A stretch of 64,000 nt of DNA from OCS116 sp051531935 (GTDB lineage: Bacteria; Pseudomonadota; Alphaproteobacteria; Rhizobiales; OSC116), in contig JAOPTR010000016.1 in assembly GCA_051531935.1 (NCBI GenBank), positions 186,001 to 250,000 of the forward strand, written 5' to 3'. Of the stretch, positions 1 to 9,378 are shown piece by piece (positions within the stretch are counted from its first letter, which is position 1; each line of letters begins with the position of its first letter). Below the pieces are notes generated by a model. The model was not told the DNA's origin. It did not search any database and saw only the letters and a list, made by a program, of their open reading frames with translations. Position numbers and translations under genes: made by a program.

Positions 1-1390
1 AACAACGCCCATTTTCAATTTGCATTTTCCGACCCAAAACATCACGACCCTGAATGCCAAATGTACCTTCGTGAATATGATTCAACCGATTATCACGATA
101 ATGTCGTTCAACGGGGTAATCTCGAGCATAACCGTACCCACCCAATACTTGCATTGCCCATTTATTTGCCTCGAGACAATGCTCTGCGGGCCAACTTTTT
201 GCCACTGGCGTAAGAATACCCAGTAGAAGTTCAATATTTTTAGCTCCGACATCACCGTTGCAAACCTTTTGTTTATCAACTAAATAGGCACAATATGAAG
301 TGAGTGCCAAACCACCTTCAACCGCGGATTTTTGCATTAAAAGCATGCGTTTCACATCTGCATGCGCAATGATTGGCACCTGCGCATTTGATGGATCTGA
401 GGCGTATGGCAAACGTCCCTGCCGCCTTTCTTTAGCATATGCTAGCGAATGTAAATACCCGGCAAGACCCGACATAACTGATGCGTGACCAACTCCAACC
501 CGCGCCTCATTCATCATATGAAACATATATTTCAAGCCGTTATTTGGCTCACCAATCATATAGCCAACAGTGTCACCCGCTTCACCAAAATTTAGAAGGC
601 AATTTACAGTACCGCGCTGCCCCATTTTATGATTCAAACCTGCCAATGCGACATGATTGAATTCATTTGGCTTGCCATTTTCATCAAGCTTATATTTAGG
701 CACAATGAATAGTGAAATGCCCTTCACTCCCGCGCTTTTAGTGTTTGTTTTCGCTAAAACCATATGAATAATATTTTCAGCCATTTCATGATCGCCTCCA
801 GATATCCACATTTTACTGCCAATAATATTAAAGCTTCCATCGTCATTCTGAATAGCACGAGTGGTTATATCCCCCAACGAGGAACCTGCATTCGGTTCGG
901 ACAAGCACATAGTTCCGAACCATTTACCCGTTAACATGGCAGGCAGAAAAGTGGATTTTTGTGTATCATCGCCAAAGGCATTTAGCATATTTGCTGCGGC
1001 CACCGTCAAAAAAGCATAATTTGCCACCGCCAAATTTGCCGCCATAAATAGTCCATTTATGGCCGTTGTCACCACCCAAGGCAGTTGCAAACCTCCCACA
1101 TCTTCATCAAACCCCACGCCAAACATTCCTGCGTTAGCAAATGCTGCAATCGCCTCGCCAACTTCTGGTATTATTTGCACTTTACCATCCACATACTGAG
1201 GTTCATTCGCATCTAATTTACCGGCAATGGGTAAGTAATATTTTTCGGCAATTTGCTCTGATACATCAAGCATGGCACCTACCGCATCTCGGTCATAGTC
1301 TTGATAACGCTCTTCCTCAAACAATTCCTGAATTTTCAACATTTCAAATAGAATAAAATCTAAATTACGACGATCAACGATTTCGGACAT
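1..1390 (-). CDS. Acyl-CoA dehydrogenase, large DmdC/FadE-like type (C-terminus cut by window edge)
   Basis: An open frame of 463 codons starts with ATG at 1390 and runs off the left edge without a stop. The protein oxidises an acyl-CoA thioester at the alpha-beta bond using FAD and passes electrons to ETF. The helical N-terminal domain covers about residues 1-155, the FAD/substrate signature CLSEPNAGSSLGD lies near 162-174, and the conserved LGGYGYARDYPVER segment lies near 430. The long N-terminus and overall length (relatives are about 590-600 residues) place it with the large acyl-CoA dehydrogenases that include 3-methylmercaptopropionyl-CoA dehydrogenase DmdC, not with the 380-residue short-chain enzymes. 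About 130 C-terminal residues are missing. It is divergent from the esterase at 1571. Family is certain; the substrate is not known. Confidence 0.9.
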   Translation of the reverse strand, partial: MSEIVDRRNLDFILFEMLKIQELFEEERYQDYDRDAVGAMLDVSEQIAEKYYLPIAGKLDANEPQYVDGKVQIIPEVGEAIAAFANAGMFGVGFDEDVGGLQLPWVVTTAINGLFMAANLAVANYAFLTVAAANMLNAFGDDTQKSTFLPAMLTGKWFGTMCLSEPNAGSSLGDITTRAIQNDDGSFNIIGSKMWISGGDHEMAENIIHMVLAKTNTKSAGVKGISLFIVPKYKLDENGKPNEFNHVALAGLNHKMGQRGTVNCLLNFGEAGDTVGYMIGEPNNGLKYMFHMMNEARVGVGHASVMSGLAGYLHSLAYAKERRQGRLPYASDPSNAQVPIIAHADVKRMLLMQKSAVEGGLALTSYCAYLVDKQKVCNGDVGAKNIELLLGILTPVAKSWPAEHCLEANKWAMQVLGGYGYARDYPVERHYRDNRLNHIHEGTFGIQGRDVLGRKMQIENGRC

Positions 1391-1570
1391 TTTATCACCC
1401 CTCTTTTGGTAAACTGAATTTTCATTTTTACCACTAATATACTTATTTTTATCTAATTGTACTAATTTTATTTCTTTTCTCATAATTATATGAAATAGTC
1501 AATTTGTGGCCTTTAGGTATATTTATTTTTATTGACCGACACCATCCAACAAAGTTGAAATGAGATTGAT

Positions 1571-2620
1571 ATGCTAAAAAATTTAAAGCTCAATATTAAC
1601 AAATACCTGATCAACTCATCAGAGACATTTGCAAAACTTTATTTTTTTGGACGCCGCAAACGCTTAGGCGCGCGGTTAATGGATACTAAGGCTCAAGCCA
1701 TTGGTCATTTTATTCAAAAAACTGCTCGCAATGCTCCTGCACCCTCCGTTAAGCAAAGCAGATTAAACATGTTGGCTGGGACCGCGTTATTTGATGAAGC
1801 ATGCCCCGCTTTATTGCGCAAAGAAAATATCGTAATTATGGGTGCAGAAGGGAAGCTGAACGCGCGCCTATATAGTGACACTGCCCAAAAGAGTAAAAAC
1901 ATACCCATCTTGTTATATTTCCATGGAGGCGGCTTTATGCAGGGTGATTTAGAAACCCATGATGGAATATGCGGAAAATTGGCCAAATGGGGCAACTGCA
2001 TCGTGATCGCGGTCGACTATAGGCGCGCACCAGAAAGTAAATTTCCCGCCGGAATTGATGACGCAATCGCTGCTTTCAAATGGGTCAAAGAAAATGTAGA
2101 AAAATGGGACGGTGATGCTAGTCGTATTGGTGTTTGTGGTGACAGCGCGGGGGGAAACCTCGCCGCTGTCATTTGCCAACAACAAGCTCTTTCAGGCAAT
2201 GACATACCATTTTTGCAAGTACTAATTTACCCTGGCCTAGATAGCACATTATCAACAAATTCGGCAGCAGAACTGCCAGCCGCATATATATTGCCCAAAG
2301 CACGATTAAGCTTTTTTATTGATAACTACACCTCCGAGACAGCGGATTTGTCTGACATCCGCATCTCCCCACTTAATAATAAAGAATTAGCCGCCCAACC
2401 CAAGGCTTATATAGTTTCAGCTGGGTTCGACCCCTTACGAGATGAAGCCTCCCAGTATGCCGAACAGCTAAACCAATGCGGCGTTGACGTACAATATAAA
2501 GAATATTCTGGGCAAATTCATGCGTTTATAAATTTTTGCAAGGTCGTTCCGCAGGCGAATGTTTGCATTCGAGAAATCGCTGATTGGCTTAAGATCAATT
2601 GGGAAATTGGTAAAAAATAA
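1571..2620 (+). CDS. Alpha/beta hydrolase, hormone-sensitive-lipase (HSL) family esterase
   Basis: This 349-residue protein is a serine esterase of the bacterial HSL (family IV) group. The oxyanion-hole motif HGGGF is at about 118-122, the nucleophile elbow GDSAGG puts the catalytic Ser at about 192, and the triad is completed by Asp near 287 (in SAGFDPLRDE) and His near 317 (in GQIHAF). There is no signal peptide, so it should act in the cytoplasm on short acyl esters. The start ATG at 1571 has a purine-rich stretch just upstream. It is divergent from an acyl-CoA dehydrogenase, which fits release and use of acyl groups but does not prove it. The natural substrate cannot be read from sequence. 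Confidence 0.88.
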   Translation: MLKNLKLNINKYLINSSETFAKLYFFGRRKRLGARLMDTKAQAIGHFIQKTARNAPAPSVKQSRLNMLAGTALFDEACPALLRKENIVIMGAEGKLNARLYSDTAQKSKNIPILLYFHGGGFMQGDLETHDGICGKLAKWGNCIVIAVDYRRAPESKFPAGIDDAIAAFKWVKENVEKWDGDASRIGVCGDSAGGNLAAVICQQQALSGNDIPFLQVLIYPGLDSTLSTNSAAELPAAYILPKARLSFFIDNYTSETADLSDIRISPLNNKELAAQPKAYIVSAGFDPLRDEASQYAEQLNQCGVDVQYKEYSGQIHAFINFCKVVPQANVCIREIADWLKINWEIGKK

Positions 2621-2698
2621 TTCCAATATATATTGTTTAAAATATAAGAATGATGCCTATTTGATGGGCCGCGCATCCTGACACATGTAGACTTTTCA

Positions 2699-2770
2699 GA
2701 TGCGCCATTGGCGCGAATTTGACGCAATAAGCCTCAGCCGCTTCCAAAATGATTCACGCTGATGCGCCAT
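2699..2770. repeat. Direct repeat GATGCGCCAT and small hairpin in the convergent gap
   Basis: The 10-base word GATGCGCCAT occurs at 2699-2708 and again at 2761-2770. The first copy belongs to a short hairpin, GCGCC-ATT-GGCGC (2702-2714). The spot lies between the 3' ends of the esterase and the PotC-like gene, so it may help to end transcripts, but no T-tract follows the hairpin on either strand. Confidence 0.4.
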
Positions 2771-2787
2771 CGGATAATTAGTTAGCA

Positions 2788-3999
2788 TTAACCAGGAGAC
2801 ATGCCGCGCAGTCTTTCTGACCGACGCCTCAACATTTCTAACGACGCTAGCAATAACATAGAAAGGACAACAAGGATTGTCGCGACGGCAAGTATCGTTG
2901 GGCTTATTTGCTCGCGCAACCCAATGAACATTTGCCAAGGCAGGGTTTTCTGGGCGGCAGAACCTACAAACAGCACCACAACCACTTCATCAAATGAAGT
3001 TATGAATGCAAACAAAGAACCAGAAATTACACCTGGCAAAATGAGTGGCATTTGTACTTTGAAAAACGTTTTGAGAGGGGTAGCACCCATGCTCGCTGCG
3101 GCGCGGGTTAAAGAATTATCAAAGCCGACCAATGTAGCCGTTACAGTGATTATCACAAATGGTATTCCGAGCACAGCATGAGCTAGCACAACTTTTACAT
3201 ACCCTACAAAGCCTTTATTGAAGCCAAGCGTATCTTCCATCCAGTTCCCAAGTGTCGAGTAAAAGAAGAACATACCCGTGGCAGAAATTATCAGTGGTAC
3301 GATCATCGGTGAGATTAATATTGCCATAATAAGTCGTTTAAACGGCACATGGGATTGGCTAAGGCCAACAGCCGCCAATGTACCAAGGCCAACAGAGATA
3401 ATTGTCGCCATAGGTGCAATCATAATAGAGTTTTTCAAAGAACGCTGCCAAGCTTCACTAGTGAAAAAATCCTGATAATGTTTAAGAGAAAAACCCTCAG
3501 GCTTTAGTTGTAACATCTCAGGTGTAAATGTGAAAAAGTTCTGAGCGTTAAAGCTAAGTGGCATAACAACCACGATTGGTGCGATGAGGAAGAAAAAGAC
3601 TAAACCGCAGATAACACGAAAGCCATGATGCCACAACACTTGGCCACTTGTCGCATAAGGCGCGATGTTTTGACGATAACGGCCTTTACCAATCCAATAT
3701 ATAAACCATGCATATAGCCAACCGAATATGGCGAACACAATCAAACCTGGAAGGCCACCTACAAACAACCCGATGACTAACATACCAAGCACTGTGGCCC
3801 AACGCGCTATGCTTTCGTGAATGTTAGAATTCATGAACATATAGGCTAGGATTGTCATGATGGTCGCGCCAACTAATATGCCTATTATTGCGTTACCTAA
3901 AACGCTACCTACAAATTGACCGCCAAAAGCACCCGCAAGAGCGACGACGGGTAGAACGAAAGACATTGGTTTTTTGGATATCGGAGTGATGGCTGCCAT
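2788..3999 (-). CDS. ABC transporter permease, PotC-like, with an N-terminal membrane extension
   Basis: This is the second inner-membrane permease of a spermidine/putrescine-type (PotABCD) importer. The core, from about residue 125 onward, has the usual TM helices and the ATPase-contacting EAA loop (near RAAASMGATPLKTFFKVQ, about 305-325). PotC proteins are normally about 260 residues; this one is 403, because residues 1-125 form an extra block with about four predicted hydrophobic helices (roughly 12-32, 36-56, 66-84, 86-104). It starts 5 bases after the PotB-like gene and is the last gene of a four-gene operon (ATPase, binding protein, permease, permease). The substrate is probably an amine or amino-acid derivative rather than a polyamine, judging by the divergent MocR and DadA-like genes. 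Confidence 0.88.
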   Translation of the reverse strand: MAAITPISKKPMSFVLPVVALAGAFGGQFVGSVLGNAIIGILVGATIMTILAYMFMNSNIHESIARWATVLGMLVIGLFVGGLPGLIVFAIFGWLYAWFIYWIGKGRYRQNIAPYATSGQVLWHHGFRVICGLVFFFLIAPIVVVMPLSFNAQNFFTFTPEMLQLKPEGFSLKHYQDFFTSEAWQRSLKNSIMIAPMATIISVGLGTLAAVGLSQSHVPFKRLIMAILISPMIVPLIISATGMFFFYSTLGNWMEDTLGFNKGFVGYVKVVLAHAVLGIPFVIITVTATLVGFDNSLTRAAASMGATPLKTFFKVQMPLILPGVISGSLFAFITSFDEVVVVLFVGSAAQKTLPWQMFIGLREQISPTILAVATILVVLSMLLLASLEMLRRRSERLRGMSPG

Positions 4000-4004
4000 G
4001 ATTT

Positions 4005-5276
4005 TTATCCTAATTTAACGTTTTCAATACCAACGATGCGATCGTAAGCGTAATAAAGAAGCATCACCACAGCGAGCAAAAGGGCACCAAGCGCCGCCGC
4101 TAAACCCCAGTTAAGTGAACTAGAGATATGGAATGCTATGCGGTTTGAAATGAATGTACCTGAGGTTCCGCCAACGAGTTCTGGGGTGATATAATAACCA
4201 ATGGATAAGATGAACACGAGAATCGACCCTGCACCAATTCCAGGAACTGATTGCGGAAAATAAACCCGCCAAAAAGCTGTCCAATTGGTTGCTCCAAGCG
4301 ATTTTGCAGCACGTACATAGGTTTCAGGGATGGTTTGCATCACTGAATACATAGGCAAAATCATAAATGGCAGCAGGATATGGGTCATGGCGACGATTGT
4401 GCCAAATTGATTATTGATCATAGTTAAGCGTGCATCATCTGCAACCAGCCCTAGCCACACAAGCACATCATTTATAACACCTTGATTTTGCAACATGACT
4501 TTCCACGCGGATGTGCGCACAAGGAGCGAAGTCCAAAAAGGGAGTAGCACAAGGATCATCAATAAATTCGAGGAGCGCATTGGCAATGTCGCCAATAAAA
4601 AAGCGACGGGAAAACCAAGTAAGATACAACTAATGGTAATGATCAATGACATGAACAGAGTGCGTTTGAGCAACTTAATATAAATCTGTTGGTTCTCAGG
4701 ACGAGCAACAGAACCATCTGCACCAGCCTTGCGATCAATAGCATTTAGAAAATAACCGTCTGTATATGGCGGTGAATAAGTTTGAATGGTCTTCCAAACT
4801 TCGACATCACCCCAACCTTTATGCACGTCGACAAAGCGTTGTTTGAACGGTTCACCATCATTCAGATCCCATTTTTTGATCTGACGACCAGATCGACGGA
4901 ACAAGGAAGACATGCCAGTTTTCTCGTAATTCAGGCGAGATCCAAGTCGAGTGTGGGTTTTTTCAGCCACTGCAACTTGCAGATCATGCGCGAGGGCATT
5001 GTACACTGCTTCATTGGGTAAATCACCAGATGTAACATCCCAACTTGCTAGTTCCACAACTGTAAGGGGGATTGTGTCAGAAACAATTTGATTTTTGACC
5101 GAACGAAACAACATGTCTCCGATCGGCAGTACGAATGTCAAGAATACAAATAGCAAGAGCGGTAAAACCAAAAACAATGCTCGGATTTTTTGACGTCGGA
5201 GCGCTCGATTTAGGCTTTTCTTAAGTGGTGTGCCGTCAGCGGCCAGTACGGGGCCATTTTCAGTTGCATCGCTCAT
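4005..5276 (-). CDS. ABC transporter permease, PotB-like, with a large periplasmic insertion
   Basis: This is the first permease of the PotABCD-like importer. A first TM helix lies at about 33-54 and the remaining permease core begins near 205. The EAA loop is at about 320-346 (YVRAAKSLGATNWTAFWRVY). PotB proteins are usually about 280-300 residues; this one is 423, and the excess is a soluble insertion of about 150 residues (55-205) between TM1 and TM2, which should face the periplasm and could touch the binding protein. It is separated from the binding-protein gene upstream by 77 bases holding a strong stem-loop, and is 5 bases from the next permease. Fold and role are clear; substrate is unknown. 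Confidence 0.88.
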   Translation of the reverse strand: MSDATENGPVLAADGTPLKKSLNRALRRQKIRALFLVLPLLLFVFLTFVLPIGDMLFRSVKNQIVSDTIPLTVVELASWDVTSGDLPNEAVYNALAHDLQVAVAEKTHTRLGSRLNYEKTGMSSLFRRSGRQIKKWDLNDGEPFKQRFVDVHKGWGDVEVWKTIQTYSPPYTDGYFLNAIDRKAGADGSVARPENQQIYIKLLKRTLFMSLIITISCILLGFPVAFLLATLPMRSSNLLMILVLLPFWTSLLVRTSAWKVMLQNQGVINDVLVWLGLVADDARLTMINNQFGTIVAMTHILLPFMILPMYSVMQTIPETYVRAAKSLGATNWTAFWRVYFPQSVPGIGAGSILVFILSIGYYITPELVGGTSGTFISNRIAFHISSSLNWGLAAALGALLLAVVMLLYYAYDRIVGIENVKLG

Positions 5277-5314
5277 ATTGCCTCAATATCCTAGATATTT
5301 ATTTTAATTTGTGT

Positions 5315-5337
5315 GGAAGGGCCACAACGGCCCTTCC
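5315..5337 (-). promoter_or_regulatory. Stem-loop between PotD-like and PotB-like genes
   Basis: A perfect 9-bp stem GGAAGGGCC / GGCCCTTCC encloses a 5-base loop (ACAAC) and lies 16 bases past the stop codon of the binding-protein gene. On the operon strand no T-tract follows it (the T6 run at 5338-5343 follows it on the other strand). It is therefore more likely an mRNA-stabilising or partially attenuating element on the operon transcript than a full terminator. It could also stop antisense transcription from the opposite side. Confidence 0.75.
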
Positions 5338-5353
5338 TTTTTTGTCACTGATC

Positions 5354-6457
5354 TTAATTAGCTAACCATGCTTGGAATTTAACGTCCAAATCATCACGGA
5401 AGTCAGCGTAGAACTCATAGTTCGTAAGGAACGTGTTCGTAGCGTTTTTCGGATCAGTTGGCATATGAGGAGCCATTTCGATGCCCAACTCAAGATGCTT
5501 GCCAACTAGTGGTGCAGAAGATGCACGAGCTGGTCCGTAAGAAATATACTTACTTTGATCAGCAAGACGCTGTGTGTCTGTCGCGAACATAATATAGTCT
5601 AAAGCACGTGCTTGGCGTTCTGGTGACAAACCTGCAGGAATAATCCAACCATCAAGGTCAAACATTTGAGCATCCCATAGCATTGCAACAGGTTGTTTTT
5701 GCTCTTCAATAACGCTGAATAAACGACCATTGAAAGTTGAACCCATAATAACTTCGCCATCAGCTAGTAGTTGTGGCGTGTCAGCACCAGCAGACCACCA
5801 AATAACACTGTCTTTGATTGTATCTAATTTAGCCAAAGCTTGGTCTTGTCCTGCTTCAGTTGAAAGAAGGTCGTAAACTTTATCTTTAGCAACACCGTCA
5901 CAAAGCAACGCCCATTCTAGGTTATAAAGCGGGCTTTTTTGTAATGCGCGCTTACCAGGATAAGCTTTAAGGTCGAACACATCACAAACAGATGTCGGAG
6001 GTGTATCACCCACTAAGTCTGTGCGATAGCCGAATGTTGTTGAATATACGATTTGCGGAATGAAACAGCTAGAAACCATAAGATCACCGAAATCATCTGC
6101 AGCAGACGTGCCATCAGGGGCAGCAGCTAACATAGTGTCTGGGTCAATTTCTAGAGCTAAGCCTTCGTCACACAAGCGCATAGCGTCTGCTGCAACAACG
6201 TCAACTACATCCCAAGTGATGTTTTTAGCTTCGTTCATCGCGCGCAATTTAGCCACGGCTTCGCCTGAGCTTTCGTCATTAATAATGGCAGTGCCAGTTT
6301 TGGCAGTGTATGGTTCATGATACGCTTTAAGTTGCGACTTTGAATAAGCGCCACCCCAAGATACAATTGTTAGCTCATCAGCCATGTCTGCGGCGAATGC
6401 ATTCCCGACAACAAGGCCGAGTGCGATAGCGCCAATAAGTGGTTTCGTCAATTTCAT
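5354..6457 (-). CDS. ABC transporter periplasmic binding protein, PotD/extracellular family 1-like
   Basis: This 367-residue secreted protein captures the substrate of the PotABCD-like importer in the periplasm. A Sec signal peptide is visible (positive N-terminus, hydrophobic 6-20, cleavage after about Ala22), followed by the fold start ELTIVSWGGAYS typical of spermidine/putrescine-type binding proteins. The ATG at 6457 is preceded by GGGAG at good spacing. Inside the operon it lies between the ATPase gene (101-base gap) and the PotB-like gene, with a stem-loop just downstream. Polyamine-binding acidic residues cannot be confirmed by eye. The neighbouring MocR and DadA-like genes suggest an amino-acid-like or N-substituted amine ligand. 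Confidence 0.88.
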   Translation of the reverse strand: MKLTKPLIGAIALGLVVGNAFAADMADELTIVSWGGAYSKSQLKAYHEPYTAKTGTAIINDESSGEAVAKLRAMNEAKNITWDVVDVVAADAMRLCDEGLALEIDPDTMLAAAPDGTSAADDFGDLMVSSCFIPQIVYSTTFGYRTDLVGDTPPTSVCDVFDLKAYPGKRALQKSPLYNLEWALLCDGVAKDKVYDLLSTEAGQDQALAKLDTIKDSVIWWSAGADTPQLLADGEVIMGSTFNGRLFSVIEEQKQPVAMLWDAQMFDLDGWIIPAGLSPERQARALDYIMFATDTQRLADQSKYISYGPARASSAPLVGKHLELGIEMAPHMPTDPKNATNTFLTNYEFYADFRDDLDVKFQAWLAN

Positions 6458-6558
6458 TTAAATCTCCCAATTTCGCCCTAGATATTATATTTTGCACTGT
6501 CGTCGGGCTTTAAACAGTCCATATTTATTATGCTAATCATAGTAAAATCACGATGCGA

Positions 6559-7659
6559 TTAAGCATCAAGCGCTCTACAATCTTGAGATAGCCAGCCAAT
6601 TTCAATCATTTCGCCTGGTTTCAAGCGCACAGCATCAGGTGCATTTCTGGTTTTCACGATAAAATCTTCACTACCTGCAACACGCAATTTGGTACGGAAG
6701 GTATCGCCCATATATATAAATTCAAGAACTTCTGCATTCAGCATGTGTGCGCCTTTTTGAAGGCGGTCTTTGTTGAATTCTACCCGTTCTGGGCGAATGG
6801 ATACCAGTGTACGTTCGCCAACAGCGCTCACATTAATTGGCTTGGCGTCAATAAGTTCGCCGCCATCCAACTGCACAAGAGCCGTGTCTTTTGATATTTC
6901 TTTAACAATGCCTGCTAGCGTATTATTTTCGCCAATAAATTGTGCAACAAAACTGTTTTTCGGCTCTTCATATAGCTCATCTGGCGGTGCTAATTGCTGA
7001 ATGCGACCATCTTCAAACACAGCGACACGGTCTGACATGGTCAGCGCTTCTGTTTGGTCATGGGTCACATAAACTACAGTAATTCCCAAATTGTCGGCAA
7101 TCGCCTTAATTTCAAACTGCATATGTTCGCGTAATTGTTTATCAAGCGCACCAAGAGGTTCATCCATCAGCACCAATTCGGCTTCAAACACCAAGGCACG
7201 CGCCAACGCGACACGCTGTTGTTGCCCACCAGAAAGTTGTGCAGGACGACGCCCGCCAAACGATCCCATTTGAACCATCTCAAGAGCGCGCTTTACTTTT
7301 TTCTCGCGCTCAGTCCTACCCATTTTTCGTACTTCTAGTGGGAAGGATAGGTTTTCGGCAATGGTCATATGTGGAAACAAAGCATAGTTTTGAAACACCA
7401 TACCAATGCCGCGTTTATGTGGAGAAATGTTATTTATTGATGTACCACCAAGCAAGATTTCACCATGTGTCGCTGGTTCAAAACCTGCTAGCATCATCAA
7501 GCACGTTGATTTACCAGAACCCGAAGGGCCCAGCATTGTAAGAAACTCACCTTTAGCAATCGATAGATTTAGATCTTTAACGACAAGATTTTCACCATCA
7601 TAGCTTTTCTGAACATGATCAAACACAACGAACCCGTTGGTATTATTATTTTCGTTCAA
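6559..7659 (-). CDS. ABC transporter ATPase, PotA-like (probable TTG start)
   Basis: This is the ATP-hydrolysing subunit of the PotABCD-like importer. With the start chosen here it has 367 residues: Walker A GPSGSGKS at about 44-51, signature LSGGQ at 142-146, Walker B LVLMDE at about 162-167, then a C-terminal TOBE regulatory domain. I chose the TTG at 7659 because GGGAGG sits about 5 bases upstream and because the extra N-terminal residues encoded from an ATG at 7752 (rich in Cys, Phe, Arg) do not look like an ABC N-terminus; the longer form would be 397 residues. It is the first gene of the operon and diverges from the MocR-type regulator across a 333-base control region. Confidence 0.88.
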   Translation of the reverse strand: MNENNNTNGFVVFDHVQKSYDGENLVVKDLNLSIAKGEFLTMLGPSGSGKSTCLMMLAGFEPATHGEILLGGTSINNISPHKRGIGMVFQNYALFPHMTIAENLSFPLEVRKMGRTEREKKVKRALEMVQMGSFGGRRPAQLSGGQQQRVALARALVFEAELVLMDEPLGALDKQLREHMQFEIKAIADNLGITVVYVTHDQTEALTMSDRVAVFEDGRIQQLAPPDELYEEPKNSFVAQFIGENNTLAGIVKEISKDTALVQLDGGELIDAKPINVSAVGERTLVSIRPERVEFNKDRLQKGAHMLNAEVLEFIYMGDTFRTKLRVAGSEDFIVKTRNAPDAVRLKPGEMIEIGWLSQDCRALDA

Positions 7660-7992
7660 GGTACCCTCCCAAGCTTCCCTGTATGGCTTCTCGCCAAATC
7701 TGCCATTTGCAACATATTTGCAACTAAAAAAGCATCTGCCAAAACCTGGCATAAACTACTGGCGTTTAAGGTACCTAATTTTATTAGTCCCTGAATTCAA
7801 ACAAATATCTGCCATTGCATGATCCGTATTTGCAGAATATATGTAATACATATGTATTCGCCATTTTATAAACAAGTACAACATGTCAGTCAACAAGAAA
7901 TATTTAACACATTCCCTTGCAAATGAGCCAAACATAGGTGAAGATAGCGCTGAACTTGTCTGACAGACAAGTTTATTTTTAAGGAATAGAAT
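7660..7992. promoter_or_regulatory. Divergent control region between the ABC operon and mocR-like gene
   Basis: This 333-base gap holds no convincing gene. It contains a 21-bp palindrome next to the MocR gene (7953-7973), a 14-bp AT-rich palindrome AATACATATGTATT (7845-7858), and a direct repeat ATTTGCAAC at 7705-7713 and 7716-7724, spaced 11 bases (about one helical turn). It must hold promoters for both the importer operon and the regulator/oxidase pair. If translation of the ATPase began at the ATG at 7752, the first 93 bases would be coding. Confidence 0.6.
7953..7973. promoter_or_regulatory. 21-bp perfect palindrome, probable MocR/GntR operator
   Basis: AACTTGTCTG-A-CAGACAAGTT is a perfect inverted repeat with 10-base arms and a 1-base centre, ending 19 bases before the ATG of the MocR-type regulator. 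GntR-type winged helices bind such twofold sites as dimers, so autoregulation is the simplest reading. Confidence 0.65.
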
Positions 7993-9378
7993 ATGTTTGA
8001 GCGAATAGACGGAACCAAAACTGATGTGCCAATTTATCGGCAACTGGCGAATCAAGTCTTCGAATTAGTTTCGACAAAAAAGCTATTGCCTGGCGATAGA
8101 TTGCCACCTCAACGCGAGATCGCTAAACAAGTAGGGGTAAACCTAACCACGGTGACCCGAGCATTTTCTGTTCTTCAAGCGCGAGGAATTGTTGAAAGCC
8201 ACTCAGGTAAAGGTACAATTATTGTCGAGCCAAATACGCGTTTTACACCGCGCCATGGAATTGTCGATCAGAATGATTACTGCGATCTATCTGTCAACAG
8301 AGCAGCGACCGATGCATATTTGCGCGCAACCAAAAAATTACTGCCAAAATTTGCCGATGACCCTCGTTTCGTGTCCATTCAAGATTACCACCAACCCGAA
8401 GGCCATATTTCAATTCGAGCTGCAATGGCAAGCTGGTTATCTTCAGCTACAGGTCATGATGATTTGGAGCGAATTGTGGTTGTAAATGGCGCCCAACATG
8501 GCTTAGCTTGCGCTCTGGGGGCTATTGCCCAGCCAGGCCAAGTCGTTTTAGCCGATTCCACAACGTTTCAAGGCTTCATCTCTTTATGCGCATCCCAAAA
8601 TGTTATACTCAAACCAGTCGCGATGGATCAAGGAGGGATGATACCCGAGGCATTTGACGCTGCATGCGAACGCTACAATCCTGCTGCCGTTTATCTCCTA
8701 CCAAATTTTCACAACCCAACAACCATCACCTTGAGTATGGAACGGCGCGAGGCATTGGCTCAAATTGCGCACAAACATAATGTAATCATCATTGAGGATG
8801 ATGTTTATCGACCTCTCGTCAAGAACCCACTCCCAACGATTGCCTCACGTCATCCTGAAATTACTGTGTATGTGACTAGTCTTTCAAAATGCGCCGCTGC
8901 AGGCATCCGCCTAGGCGCCGTCTCTGCACCAAAAAAAATCTTGGACGACATTGCCACCTTTCTAAGTATTAATTGTTGGTCTACAAGCCTATTCACAGGG
9001 CTACTAGCAGCGCAGTTGATCGAACAGGGCAAACTTCCCGAAATCATTGACGAACAAATTACCGAGCTTAAAGCGCGCTATGCGATTTTGAAAAATATCC
9101 TTCCGAGCGAACATTTGCATAGCCAACCCAGCTGTCCACATGCATGGCTTACCCTGCCCGAACCGTGGCGCGGATCAACCTTCGCACGTGCAGCACACAA
9201 ATCTGGCATTGGGGTTCTTTCAGGTGAAGCTTTCATCGTAGATCGCAATCAAGCACCGTTGCACGCTATCAGATTAAATTTAAATGCCGCTCGTTCACAT
9301 GAAGAGCTAACGCAGGCTGCAAGAACCCTCAATGGCCTATTTAAAGGCGGGTTTAGGAAGGTCGATTTAGATGTCTAA
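7993..9378 (+). CDS. MocR-type transcriptional regulator (GntR winged helix fused to aminotransferase-like domain)
   Basis: This 461-residue protein joins a GntR-type DNA-binding domain (about 10-80; YRQLANQVFE at the start, then LPGDRLPPQREIAKQVGVN) to a fold-type I PLP domain (about 110-455). The PLP-binding Lys is about 299 in SLSKCAAAGIRLG and the cofactor-ring Asp is near 269 in IIIEDDVYRP. Such proteins sense an amino-acid-like or amine ligand through the PLP domain and control neighbouring transport and catabolic genes. AAGGAATAG lies just ahead of the ATG. It overlaps the DadA-like gene downstream by 8 bases and diverges from the importer operon, so both are its likely targets. Confidence 0.9.
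   Translation: MFERIDGTKTDVPIYRQLANQVFELVSTKKLLPGDRLPPQREIAKQVGVNLTTVTRAFSVLQARGIVESHSGKGTIIVEPNTRFTPRHGIVDQNDYCDLSVNRAATDAYLRATKKLLPKFADDPRFVSIQDYHQPEGHISIRAAMASWLSSATGHDDLERIVVVNGAQHGLACALGAIAQPGQVVLADSTTFQGFISLCASQNVILKPVAMDQGGMIPEAFDAACERYNPAAVYLLPNFHNPTTITLSMERREALAQIAHKHNVIIIEDDVYRPLVKNPLPTIASRHPEITVYVTSLSKCAAAGIRLGAVSAPKKILDDIATFLSINCWSTSLFTGLLAAQLIEQGKLPEIIDEQITELKARYAILKNILPSEHLHSQPSCPHAWLTLPEPWRGSTFARAAHKSGIGVLSGEAFIVDRNQAPLHAIRLNLNAARSHEELTQAARTLNGLFKGGFRKVDLDV

Noticed and set aside
2801..3181. 126-codon plus-strand frame over the PotC-like gene
   Set aside because: Antisense to the permease core and EAA loop; no ribosome site.
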